Part shown: in pieces, positions 17,431 to 25,500 of the stretch
Layout: each line of letters opens with the position of its first letter
Position numbering within the stretch: position 1 is the first letter of the stretch
From: Symbioplanes lichenis
Lineage (GTDB): Bacteria; Actinomycetota; Actinomycetes; Mycobacteriales; Micromonosporaceae
NCBI RefSeq assembly: GCF_030709675.1
Contig: NZ_JAUZQD010000006.1
Location: 186,001 to 250,000 of the forward strand
Direction: 5' to 3'
Length of the DNA stretch: 64,000 nucleotides
Translations under genes and position numbers: made by a program
The notes under the pieces: generated by a model
What the model saw: only the letters and a program-made list of their open reading frames with translations
What the model was told of the DNA's origin: nothing
Databases searched by the model: none

Positions 17431-18569
17431 ACGTCCCCCAGGGGCAGGTCGGCATGCACGACGAAGGTGTCGCCGTCAGCGTCGGCGGTCAGGGTGCCGT
17501 CGGCGGCGGCGGCCCGCTCGCGCATGCCGACCAGGCCGTTCCCGGCGCCGGACGGGCGGCCCGGCGCGATCTCGTTGCGCACGTCCACGGAGAGGACGGA
17601 CGGGGTCCAGCCCACCACCAGGGCGGCGTGCCCCGTGCCGTACTTGTGGGCGTTGGTCAGGCCCTCCTGCACGATCCGGTACGCCGCCAGGTCCACCACC
17701 GCGGGCAGCTCGCGCGGCGTGCCGCTCGCCGCGTAGTCGACCCGCAACCCGGCGGCGCGCACGTCGTCGAGCAACTGCGGCAGCCGGACCAGCCCCGGCG
17801 TCGGCTCGGTCGCCGCGTCCGGGTCGTCGGACTGCCGCAGCACGCCCACCACCGACGCCAGCTCCTTGAGGACCGTGTCGCAGGCCTTCCCGATGTACGC
17901 GAGCGCCGTGCGCGCCTGGTCCGGCCGCCGCTCGAGCACCCGGGTCGCCCCGCCGGCCTGCATGTTGATGACGGCGATGTGGTGGGCGACGACGTCGTGC
18001 AGCTCGCGGGCGATGCGCAGGCGCTCCTGGATGACGCGGCGCTCGGCCTCCTCCTCGCGGGTCTGCTCGGCGCGCCGGGCCCGTTCCTCGACGGCCGCGA
18101 TGTACGCCCGCCGGCTGCGCGCCGCGTCCCCGAACCCGCCCGACATCGCCGTCCACGCCGCGATCAGCAGCATCGGCGGGTGCAGCCAGCCGCCCTCCAG
18201 CCCGATCAGCGCACAGGCGTAGAGGACGACGGTGCAGACCCCCGCGTAGGTCCAGCCGGTCCGCCGGTCCGCCGCGGTCGCCGCCACCAGGTAGAGCAGG
18301 AACGGGATCACGAACACGAGCAGCCCGGGCACCCACCCGGCGAGCAGGCAGCCGGCCGCGACGACCACCCCGGTCCCGAGCGCCGGCACCGGGGCGAACC
18401 GCCGCCCGGCCAGGAGCAGGGCGGCGAGGATCGTGGTGAGCAGCGCGATCGGCGTGGGCGCCTCGTTCGGCCGGCCCGCGACCATGACGGCCGCGATGCC
18501 CGCCCCGGCCAGAGCGACGGCGCCCGCGACGTCGGCCGCCAGCAGCCACCGTGTCCGCATGCCGATCAC
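17427..18569 (-). CDS. sensor histidine kinase, NarX/DesK-like (HisKA_3)
   Basis: A 380-residue kinase. About five N-terminal helices (residues ~8-150) form a membrane sensor with hardly any extracellular domain, typical of intramembrane-sensing actinobacterial kinases. A coiled linker (EERARRAEQTREEEAERRVIQERLRIARELHDVVAHHIAVINMQAG) contains the phospho-His. The HATPase_c domain has AYRIVQEGLTNAHKYG (N-box) and GNGLVGMRERAAAADG (G-box). GTG 18569 overlaps the stop of the RND gene (GTGA); an ATG three codons on is an alternative. It probably senses an envelope or drug stress and controls the pump gene just upstream. Confidence 0.93.
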   Translation of the reverse strand: MIGMRTRWLLAADVAGAVALAGAGIAAVMVAGRPNEAPTPIALLTTILAALLLAGRRFAPVPALGTGVVVAAGCLLAGWVPGLLVFVIPFLLYLVAATAADRRTGWTYAGVCTVVLYACALIGLEGGWLHPPMLLIAAWTAMSGGFGDAARSRRAYIAAVEERARRAEQTREEEAERRVIQERLRIARELHDVVAHHIAVINMQAGGATRVLERRPDQARTALAYIGKACDTVLKELASVVGVLRQSDDPDAATEPTPGLVRLPQLLDDVRAAGLRVDYAASGTPRELPAVVDLAAYRIVQEGLTNAHKYGTGHAALVVGWTPSVLSVDVRNEIAPGRPSGAGNGLVGMRERAAAADGTLTADADGDTFVVHADLPLGDV

Positions 18570-21500
18570 GGTACGGGCTGCAGCTCACGCTCCGGCACCG
18601 GATCCGGCTGCACGCGGGGTGCCCGCCGCGACTCCACCATCGTGTAGAGCACCGGGATCAGCACCAGCGTCAGCAGCGTGGAGCTGACTAGCCCGCCGAT
18701 GACCACGACCGCGAGCGGCTGGGAGATGAACCCGCCCGCCCCGGTGAGGCCGAGCGCCATCGGGAGCAGCGCGAAGACGGTCGCCAGCGCGGTCATGAGG
18801 ATCGGGCGCAGCCGCCGCAGGCCGCCCTCGACGACGGCCTCGGCCACGGTCGCCCCGCGCTCGCGGTACTGGTTGATCAGGTCCATGAGCACGATCGCGT
18901 TGGTGACCACGATGCCGATCAGCATGAGGATGCCGATGAGCGCCGCGACGCCGAGCGGAGTGCCGGTCACGAGCAGCAGCGCGACCGCGCCGACGAAGGC
19001 GAACGGGATCGACACGAGCAGGATCAGCGTCTGCCGGATGCTGCGGAACACGCCGACCAGGATGAGGAACACCAGCGCGATCGCGGCGCCCATCGCGAGG
19101 AAGAGCTGCGAGAACGCTTCGTTCTGGTCGGCGGTGACACCACCGGTCTCGTACGCGGCCCCGGCCGGAAGGGACAGCGACGCCAGCTTGTCCGCGACCG
19201 CGGTGCCGGCCGCGCCCGTGTCCTCGCCCACCGGCGTGGCGGTGACCGTGTTCGTCCGCTCGCCGTCGGCGCGGGTGCGCTGCACGGGCCCGTTCACCAG
19301 GGTGACCGTGGCGACCTGGTCCAGCCGGACCGGTCCCGCCGCGGTGGGCACCTTGAGCGCCTTGACCTCGGCCAGGCTGTCCGGGGCGGCCGCGCCGGTG
19401 CGGACGACGACGTCGTGACTGGTGCCGTCGATGGTGACCTGCGTGGCGGTGGTGCCCGCCGTCGCCTGGCGCAGCGCTCCGACGATGGTCATGTCGCTGA
19501 GCCCGTACTCGGCGGCCTGCTCGCCCTCGGCCACGATGCTGATCTGTGGTGAGCTCTCGGTCAGGTCGCTGCTGACGTCCGTGACCTCGGGCACCTGCGT
19601 CAGCGCCTGCTGGATCTGCGACGTGGCCGCCCGCAGCGTCTCGTCGTCGTCCGCGGTGACCGACACCGCGATGTCACTGCTCCCGAGTCCGCCGCCCCCG
19701 TCGGAGAAGGAGAGACCGGTGGTCTTCTCCGCGATCGCGTCCTCGACGGTCGCGGCGTCCGCGTCCTCGGCGAGATTGACCGTGTAGGTGACGGTGTTCG
19801 CGCCCCCGCCACCGCCGAGGAAACCGCCGGAGGAGCCGATCACGACCTGGTACGACTCGACGCCCGCGACCGTGCCGAGCACCTGCTCGACCTTCGCCGC
19901 CGCCGCGTCCGTCGTCGCCAGGTCCGAGCCGGCCGGCAGGGTCTGGGTCGCGCTGACGCTGTCCTGCCCCGAGTCGCCCAGGAAGCTCGTCCTGAGCGCG
20001 GTCGCCATACCCGCCGTGGCCACCAGCAGCAGCGCGGCGACGAAGAGGACCGTCTTGCGGCGTCGCACCGACCACGTGATGACCGGCAGATACACGCGCT
20101 GCAGCCGGCCCCGGCGCTCCTCGGCCTCGACCCGCTCGCGGTAGACCTCCGGGGGCACGCCGGCGGCGTCCTTCGGCGTGCGCAGGAACCAGTACGCCAG
20201 CGCGGGCACCACGGTCAGCGACACGAGCAGCGACGCGATCATCGCCACGGTCACCGTGATCGAGAACGGTCCGAACAGCTCGCCGACGAAGCCGCTCACG
20301 AGCGCGATCGGCAGGAACACGGCCACGGTGGTCAGCGTGGACGACGTGACCGCGGTGGACACCTCGCGGACGGCGGTGATGATCGCCCGGCCGCGCTCCT
20401 CCCCGTACCCGAGATGGCGTTTGATGTTCTCCAGGACGACGATGGAGTCGTCCACCACCCGGCCCACCGCGATGGTCAGGCCGCCCAGGGTCAGGATGTT
20501 GAGCGAGTAGTCCTGCGTCCACACGACGGTCAGGGCGATCAGCAGCGACAGCGGGATGGACACCGCCGTGACCAGCGTCGACCGCGCCGAGCGCAGGAAG
20601 AGCAGGATCACGATGACGGCCATGACCAGGCCGAGCAGGCCCTCCTCGAGCAGCCCGTTCACCGAGTCCTTGACCTGCGGGCCGCTGTCCGAGACGACCG
20701 TCAGCCGCAGGCCGTCGCCCTGCAGCCCGGGCAGCTTGTCGCGCACGGCGTCGGAGATGGACGCCGCGCTGCCGCCGTGATCCATGGTGATCGACAGGCC
20801 GAGGCTGGGCTCGCCGTCGGTGCGCGTGATCGAGGTCGCCGGGGCGTCGGTGAGCGTGGCCGTGGCGACGTCCTTGAGCTGCCGGCCCGGGGCGACCCAC
20901 AGGTTGCGCACCTGATCGAGAGAGGTCACCGCGCGGCCCACCGCGAGGCTGAGATCCTTGCCGTCGCTCGTGATCGAGCCGGCCGCCGCGGTGCCGCCGA
21001 GCGACTGCAGCGCGGCGGTCAGGCTCTGCACCGGGGCGCCTGCCTTCGGCGTCACGGTCACGATCTGCTCGCGCGTGCCGGTGAGCGTCACCTCGTTGAC
21101 GCCGTCGATCGCCTCCAGCTCGGGCACGACCGTGTCGCGCAGGCGGTCGCCGTCACCCGCCCCGGTGGCGGCCAGCACCATCGTGGGCAGGTCGCCGGTG
21201 CTGCCCGTGACGACCTGCGGGTCGACGCCGGAGGGCAGGGTGCTCGCCAGCTTCGCGACCGCGGCGGACACGTCGTCGGCCGCGGCGTCCAGGTCGGCGT
21301 CGAAGTCGAACCGCAGCAGCACCGTGGCCGAGCCCTGCTGCGAGGTGGAGGTCATCGACTCGACGCCGTCGAGGTTGTTGACCGCGCCCTCGAGCGGGAC
21401 GGCGACCTGCTGCTCCACCACCTCGGGGGCGGCGCCCGGGTACTGCGCCACCACGGTGACGGCCGGGAAGGACAGGTCGGGCAGCAGCTGCTGCTTGAGC

Positions 21501-21595
21501 GCCGCGGTCGCGTACACCCCGAGGGCGACCACGAGGACGGCGATCAGGGCGACCAGTTTCCGGTTGGCCAGGCTGATCCTGGACAGCAAAGACAT
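18566..21595 (-). CDS. RND-family (HAE1/AcrB-like) efflux transporter
   Basis: A 1009-residue pump with the two-fold RND architecture: TM1 near residue 15, TM2-6 ~335-470, TM7 ~525, TM8-12 ~850-990, separated by two large extracytoplasmic loops. The proton-relay motif IAVGRVVDDSIVVLENI lies around 378-391, where the paired Asp residues are those essential in AcrB. Glycine-rich loops (GSSGGFLGGGGGAN; SDGGGGLG) interrupt the second periplasmic domain. No membrane-fusion protein or outer-membrane channel gene is nearby, as expected for a monoderm (compare SwrC of Bacillus). First gene of a coupled four-gene operon. Confidence 0.93.
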   Translation of the reverse strand: MSLLSRISLANRKLVALIAVLVVALGVYATAALKQQLLPDLSFPAVTVVAQYPGAAPEVVEQQVAVPLEGAVNNLDGVESMTSTSQQGSATVLLRFDFDADLDAAADDVSAAVAKLASTLPSGVDPQVVTGSTGDLPTMVLAATGAGDGDRLRDTVVPELEAIDGVNEVTLTGTREQIVTVTPKAGAPVQSLTAALQSLGGTAAAGSITSDGKDLSLAVGRAVTSLDQVRNLWVAPGRQLKDVATATLTDAPATSITRTDGEPSLGLSITMDHGGSAASISDAVRDKLPGLQGDGLRLTVVSDSGPQVKDSVNGLLEEGLLGLVMAVIVILLFLRSARSTLVTAVSIPLSLLIALTVVWTQDYSLNILTLGGLTIAVGRVVDDSIVVLENIKRHLGYGEERGRAIITAVREVSTAVTSSTLTTVAVFLPIALVSGFVGELFGPFSITVTVAMIASLLVSLTVVPALAYWFLRTPKDAAGVPPEVYRERVEAEERRGRLQRVYLPVITWSVRRRKTVLFVAALLLVATAGMATALRTSFLGDSGQDSVSATQTLPAGSDLATTDAAAAKVEQVLGTVAGVESYQVVIGSSGGFLGGGGGANTVTYTVNLAEDADAATVEDAIAEKTTGLSFSDGGGGLGSSDIAVSVTADDDETLRAATSQIQQALTQVPEVTDVSSDLTESSPQISIVAEGEQAAEYGLSDMTIVGALRQATAGTTATQVTIDGTSHDVVVRTGAAAPDSLAEVKALKVPTAAGPVRLDQVATVTLVNGPVQRTRADGERTNTVTATPVGEDTGAAGTAVADKLASLSLPAGAAYETGGVTADQNEAFSQLFLAMGAAIALVFLILVGVFRSIRQTLILLVSIPFAFVGAVALLLVTGTPLGVAALIGILMLIGIVVTNAIVLMDLINQYRERGATVAEAVVEGGLRRLRPILMTALATVFALLPMALGLTGAGGFISQPLAVVVIGGLVSSTLLTLVLIPVLYTMVESRRAPRVQPDPVPERELQPVP

Positions 21596-21686
21596 GCTGA
21601 CAGCCTCGGGCCCGCACCGCCCCCGCCGCGTCGTCCAGCGGGAGGCAGCCCGGCTACCGCAGCCGTGGTAGCTGGGCGCTCCGCTA

Positions 21687-22664
21687 CTACGGCTGGACGA
21701 CGATCTTCCCCAGGGGATGGTGGCGCGCGTGCTCCACGACTGCCCGCACGGCGTCGTCGAGGCGGTAGCGGCGGGCGATCGGGGTCGCCAGCTCGCCGGA
21801 GATCGCGCCCTCGGCGACCGTGGCCATGCTGCCGAGCTTCCCGTCGGTGTCCAGGATGAAGTGCAGCTCCACGTCGTCGCGACCGAGCTTCGCGGGCTCC
21901 GGCGGCGGAAAGATGATCGTGAGGAAGCGGCCGCCGGGGCGCAACGTCCGTGCCGCCGCCGCGAGCCGGTCCTCCGGCAGGATCAGGTTGAGGACGACGT
22001 CGACGCCGGTCGGATAGCCCTCCGGGTCGTGGCCGATGATCCGGTCGGCGCCCAGGCCGCGCAGCAGCTCCCCGCCGGCCTCGGTGGCGGCCGTGGCGGT
22101 GATGTCGGCCTTCGCCGCGGCGAGCAGCGGCAGCGTCGTGAGGCCGGTCGCGCCGGTGGCCCCGATGACGAGGATCTTCTCCCCCGGCTGGACCGCGGCG
22201 ACGGCCCGGAGCACGAGCGCGGTGCTGCCCGGGATGACCAGGGCGGCGGCCTGGTCGGCGGGGAGGGACGGCGGGCGGTGGGCCACCTTCGGGGTGTCCG
22301 CCTCGAGCACGACGTATTCGGCCAGGGCGCCGGTGCTCAGCGACGGCCGGGCCGCGCCGGCGGTCGCGGCGCGCAGGGAGCGGGGCAGGGCGTGACCGAA
22401 CACCTCGTCGCCGACGCGGTAGGCGGTGACGCCGGGCCCGGTCTCGGTCACCGTGCCGGCGAAGTCGGTGCCGGGGACGTACGGGAACTCGAGCACCCGG
22501 CCGAAGGCGCCGGTGATGGCGTACGTGTCCGGCGGGTTGATCGACGCGGCGGCGACCCGCAGCTGGAGCTGGCCGGGGCCGGGCCGGGGCACGGGCAGCT
22601 CGGCCACCGTGAGCTGCTCGGGCTGCCCGTAGTCCGTCGCGACGAGGGCTTTCATCGTGGTCAT
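21687..22664 (-). CDS. NADPH:quinone reductase-like zinc-type alcohol dehydrogenase family protein
   Basis: A 325-residue medium-chain dehydrogenase/reductase. The N-terminal GroES-like domain has PVPRPGPGQLQLRVAAASINPPDTYAITG and PYVPGTDFAGTVTETGPGV. It lacks the zinc-binding Cys/His set of true alcohol dehydrogenases, placing it with quinone oxidoreductases. The Rossmann nucleotide site is ILVIGATGATGLTTLPLLAAAKA. It probably reduces quinones or enones with NADPH. It is divergent from an AraC-type regulator, with an inverted repeat between them, which suggests direct control. Confidence 0.9.
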   Translation of the reverse strand: MTTMKALVATDYGQPEQLTVAELPVPRPGPGQLQLRVAAASINPPDTYAITGAFGRVLEFPYVPGTDFAGTVTETGPGVTAYRVGDEVFGHALPRSLRAATAGAARPSLSTGALAEYVVLEADTPKVAHRPPSLPADQAAALVIPGSTALVLRAVAAVQPGEKILVIGATGATGLTTLPLLAAAKADITATAATEAGGELLRGLGADRIIGHDPEGYPTGVDVVLNLILPEDRLAAAARTLRPGGRFLTIIFPPPEPAKLGRDDVELHFILDTDGKLGSMATVAEGAISGELATPIARRYRLDDAVRAVVEHARHHPLGKIVVQP

Positions 22665-22706
22665 GACAGAACCGTAGGACGCTCCGGATGCGGCAGTCGA
22701 TGCTCC

Positions 22707-22738
22707 TCTGACGCAGTTGATTACTCGTCTGCCTCAGA
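22707..22738. promoter_or_regulatory. inverted repeat between the quinone reductase and AraC genes
   Basis: TCTGACGCAG and CTGCCTCAGA are inverted copies (9 of 10 bases match) separated by 12 bp. The element occupies the 86-bp divergent intergenic region, ending 12 bp before the AraC GTG. Its spacing suits a dimeric AraC-type or other regulator; binding is inferred. Confidence 0.5.
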
Positions 22739-22750
22739 TAGCGTACGGGC

Positions 22751-23680
22751 GTGGATCTGGTCGGCGATGTGCTCAGCGTGTCGGGAGTCCGGGGTGCCCT
22801 GGGGGCGCGGCTGGAGGCGGGCGGCGACTGGGCCGTCGCGGTGGACGACTATCCGGGCGCGGCCCTGCACGCCGTCACGGCGGGCAGCGCGTGGGTCACC
22901 GTCCCGGGTCACGAGCCGCTGCGCCTGGCCGAGGGCGACGTCGTCTTCCTGCCCGCCGAGACCCCGCACGTGCTGGGCAGCGCGCCCGGGATCGCGGCGG
23001 GACCGTGCGACGCCGACGCGGTGGCGCGCGCGCAGGCGACGGGCGAGGCCGTGCGGGCCGGGTCGGGCCCCGCGCACACCTGGATCGTGACGATCCACTA
23101 CGACTGCGACCATGCCGTACGCACCCAGGTGCTCGACGCCCTCCCGGCCCTGCTGCACATCCGCGCCGAGCTGTGCGGCGCGGGATTCGGCGACACGGTC
23201 CGGATGCTCGGGCGCGAGCTGGCCTCCCCGCAGATCGCGACCGCCGCGGTGCTCAACAGCCTCGTCGACATCATGCTGATCCAGCTGCTGCGCGCGTGGC
23301 TGCCCGGCGCCGCGGCCGGCCGGCAGGGCACGTGGCTCGGCATGTTCGGCGACCCGCTGGTGCGGCGGGCCATGGAGCGCATCCACGCCGAGCCGGCCCG
23401 GCCGTGGACGACGGCGACGCTGGCCTCGGCGATCGCGGTGTCCCGGGCGACGCTGTCGCGGCGGTTCCCGGCGGCGATCGGGCAGAGCCCCGGCGCGTAC
23501 CTCACGCAGTGGCGCATGGATCTCGCCGCGACCCGGCTGCGCACGACCGACCAGCCCGTCGAGGTCGTGGCGGCCGCCGTCGGCTATCAGTCCGTGCCCG
23601 CGTTCAGCCGGGCCTTCGCGCGCTCGCACGGCGACACTCCCGGGCGATACCGGGTTGCCTCCCGGGCCGGTCGCGACTAA
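22751..23680 (+). CDS. AraC family regulator with cupin_6-type sensor domain
   Basis: A 309-residue regulator. Residues 1-195 form the AraC-binding cupin domain (GSAWVTVPGHEPLRLAEGDVVFLPAETPHVLGS; ALPALLHIRAELCGAGF...LASPQIATAAVLNSLVDIMLIQLLRAWL). The last ~100 residues hold two helix-turn-helix motifs: WTTATLASAIAVSRATLSRRFPAAIGQSPGAYLTQWRMDLAATRL and PVEVVAAAVGYQSVPAFSRAFARSHGDTPGRYR. This architecture is commonly paired with oxidoreductase genes, as here with the divergent quinone reductase. Start is GTG 22751. Confidence 0.92.
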   Translation: MDLVGDVLSVSGVRGALGARLEAGGDWAVAVDDYPGAALHAVTAGSAWVTVPGHEPLRLAEGDVVFLPAETPHVLGSAPGIAAGPCDADAVARAQATGEAVRAGSGPAHTWIVTIHYDCDHAVRTQVLDALPALLHIRAELCGAGFGDTVRMLGRELASPQIATAAVLNSLVDIMLIQLLRAWLPGAAAGRQGTWLGMFGDPLVRRAMERIHAEPARPWTTATLASAIAVSRATLSRRFPAAIGQSPGAYLTQWRMDLAATRLRTTDQPVEVVAAAVGYQSVPAFSRAFARSHGDTPGRYRVASRAGRD

Positions 23681-23682
23681 CG

Positions 23683-23700
23683 TACAACCACATGGTTGTA
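23683..23700. promoter_or_regulatory. perfect 18-bp palindrome spanning the ArsR start codon
   Basis: TACAACCA-CA-TGGTTGTA is perfectly symmetric, and the ATG of the ArsR gene lies inside it (A at 23692). A repressor bound here would block both transcription and translation start. Overlap of operator and start codon points to tight self-repression by the ArsR protein, which is inferred. Confidence 0.65.
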
Positions 23701-24003
23701 GATCGCGTCTTTCATGCGCTGGCGGACGCCACGCGACGCGACATCCTCACGCGGGTGATCCGGGAGGAGCAGTCGGTGTCGGCGCTCGCCCGGGGCTATC
23801 CGATGAGTTTCGCCGCGGTGCAGAAGCACGTCGCGGTCCTCGAAAGCGCCTCGCTGGTGGTCAAGCAGCGGCGGGGCCGGGAGCAGATCGTGCGGGCCGA
23901 TCTCACCGCGATGCGGCGGGCGGCCGCGCTCCTGGACGCGTACGAGGAGCTGTGGCGCCACCGCGTACAAGGCATCGACCGCATTCTTCAGGAAGGAAGC
24001 TGA
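23692..24003 (+). CDS. ArsR-family helix-turn-helix regulator
   Basis: A 103-residue winged-helix protein: VFHALADATRRDILTRVIREEQSVSALARGYPMSFAAVQKHVAVLESASLVVKQRRGREQIVRADL. No metal-binding cysteines are present, so it is not an arsenic or heavy-metal sensor of the classical kind. This subfamily (start MVVD, A-D-A-T-R-R-D-I-L) regularly precedes an SRPBCC gene, as here, where the genes share the sequence TGATG. The start codon sits in the palindromic operator. Confidence 0.92.
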   Translation: MVVDRVFHALADATRRDILTRVIREEQSVSALARGYPMSFAAVQKHVAVLESASLVVKQRRGREQIVRADLTAMRRAAALLDAYEELWRHRVQGIDRILQEGS

Positions 24004-24485
24004 TGGTCACCTCGCACAAGGACGTCGAGAACCTGACCCTCACGTTCGTCGCCGAGTTCCCGGCGCCGGTCGGCCGGGTCTGGCAGGTCTGGGAGGACCC
24101 GCGCCAGCTCGAGCGCTGGTGGGGCCCGCCGACGTGGCCGGCCACCTTCGACCGCCACGAGTTCACGGTCGGCGGCGAGTCGCGCTACTACATGACCGGC
24201 CCGGACGGCACCAAAGCCCACGGCTGGTGGCGCATCACCGCGATCGACGCCCCGCACCGCCTGGAGTTCGAGGACGGCTTCGGCGACCAGCACGGCGAGC
24301 CGACGGACAAGCTGGGCGTCACCCGGATGGTCGTCTCCCTCGAGGCCGCGGGCGACGGCACCCGGATGACCACGGTCTCCCACTTCACCGACGCCGAGCA
24401 CCTCGAGCAGCTGGTCAAGATGGGCATGGAGGAGGGCATGCGCCTCGCCATGGGTCAGATCGACGACGTGCTCGGCACCGCCTGA
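24003..24485 (+). CDS. SRPBCC/AHSA1 (activator of Hsp90 ATPase-like) domain protein
   Basis: A 160-residue START-like protein: LTLTFVAEFPAPVGRVWQVWEDPRQLERWWGPPTWPATFDRHEFTVGGESRYYMTGPDG and a C-terminal helix EHLEQLVKMGMEEGMRLAMGQIDDVL. The fold encloses a hydrophobic ligand cavity. These proteins are often partners of ArsR regulators, but ligands are unknown; the AHSA1 name is historical. The start overlaps the ArsR stop. The 3' end overlaps the convergent gene by 31 bp. Confidence 0.92.
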   Translation: MVTSHKDVENLTLTFVAEFPAPVGRVWQVWEDPRQLERWWGPPTWPATFDRHEFTVGGESRYYMTGPDGTKAHGWWRITAIDAPHRLEFEDGFGDQHGEPTDKLGVTRMVVSLEAAGDGTRMTTVSHFTDAEHLEQLVKMGMEEGMRLAMGQIDDVLGTA

Positions 24486-25402
24486 GCGCTCTCCCACAGC
24501 TCGGCGAAGCGGTGCTCCCGGTTGCCGACGATCCGGGCGTCGAGCAGCAGCCGGGTGGTGAGTTGCCACGGCGCGGCGGACACCTCCCGGCGGGTGACCG
24601 GCGTGCTCACATAGCCGAGCTCGCCGTCGAAGACCAGATAGTCGGAGACGCCGCCGTCCTGGGCCGCCTCCTCCGGGCGGTCCAGCAGCCGGACCTGAAT
24701 CCCGGCGCTGCGCTGCATCGCGACGATGCGGCTCAGCTCGGTGCCGGGGGTCAGGCCGGCGGACTCGACGATGAAGATCCGCCGGACGACGACGCCCCGG
24801 CGCACGGCGGCCCGCTGCAGATCCAGATAGCGGGCGCCCAGGTCGCTGAGCCAGAAGCCGGTGCCGGAGCCCTCGCCCTGCGCGTTCATCGCCCAGCAGA
24901 TCGCGTCCAGCGACCGGGTGGTGCCGCGGGCGAGGGTCAGCAGGAACTCCCGGTCCTCACCGTCGTAGAAGACCTCCTGCCCGGCCGCGAGCGCCTGCAG
25001 CGTCTCGGTCAGCCGCCGGGTCTCACTGCCGGCCACCAGCCGTACGAGCGGGGAGGCGTCGCCGGTGATCCGCGCCGCCCGGTGCAGCAGCGCCTCCAGC
25101 ACGTCGTGATCGACGGCGGAGCGGCCGATCTCGGCGACCAGCTCGGTGGCCTCGTTCACGCTCGCGAAGCCCCGCCGGACCGTGTCGCCCAGGCCGGCGA
25201 TCTCCGCCCGGCCGGCCCGCTCGGACTCGGCCACCTCGAGCAGGTACTGCACCAGCAGCGCGACACCGCCGGCCACCACCGTGATGATCAGCTGATCGGC
25301 CAGGCTGGCCTCGAGGACGTCGTCGAGCACGTTCGAGCCGGTGAAGCCGACGAAACCGGTGAGCAGGGTCCATCCGATCTTGCGCGCGAGCGAGCCGCTC
25401 AT
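24455..25402 (-). CDS. membrane-anchored hypothetical protein
   Basis: A 315-residue protein. An N-terminal pair of hydrophobic segments (GWTLLTGFVGFTGSNVL; LIITVVAGGVALLVQYLLEV) is followed by a helical linker and a soluble domain of ~200 residues. That domain (FYDGEDREFLLTLARGTTRSLDAICWAMN...FWLSDLGARYLDLQRAAVRRGVVVRRIFIVES...QRSAGIQVRLLDRPEE...DYLVFDGELGYVSTPV) is reminiscent of phospholipase-D-like folds in strand pattern, but I see no H-x-K-x4-D motif. ATG 25402 has a GGGGGG ribosome binding site upstream; the frame runs on to a TTG at 25420. Function unknown. Confidence 0.75.
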   Translation of the reverse strand: MSGSLARKIGWTLLTGFVGFTGSNVLDDVLEASLADQLIITVVAGGVALLVQYLLEVAESERAGRAEIAGLGDTVRRGFASVNEATELVAEIGRSAVDHDVLEALLHRAARITGDASPLVRLVAGSETRRLTETLQALAAGQEVFYDGEDREFLLTLARGTTRSLDAICWAMNAQGEGSGTGFWLSDLGARYLDLQRAAVRRGVVVRRIFIVESAGLTPGTELSRIVAMQRSAGIQVRLLDRPEEAAQDGGVSDYLVFDGELGYVSTPVTRREVSAAPWQLTTRLLLDARIVGNREHRFAELWESAQAVPSTSSI

Positions 25403-25458
25403 GGCATTCCCCCCGATCAATGCGTGACCGGGTTCAGCATCGCATCCGGGGTGGCATG

Positions 25459-25477
25459 TTAGGTTAGCCTCACCTGG
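25459..25477 (+). promoter_or_regulatory. iron box (IdeR/DmdR-type operator)
   Basis: TTAGGTTAGCCTCACCTGG matches the actinobacterial iron-box consensus TTAGGTTAGSCTMACCTAA at 17 of 19 positions. It lies 23 bp before the siderophore-interacting protein gene, so iron-loaded IdeR/DmdR should repress it. This is strong sequence evidence for iron-starvation induction. Confidence 0.85.
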
Positions 25478-25500
25478 CAGCCACCCCCCGGAGGATCGTC

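Noticed and set aside
20414..21859. 481-codon plus-strand frame opposite the RND gene
   Set aside because: Low-complexity Arg/Gly/His-rich translation typical of an antisense shadow; the RND protein on the other strand is unambiguous.
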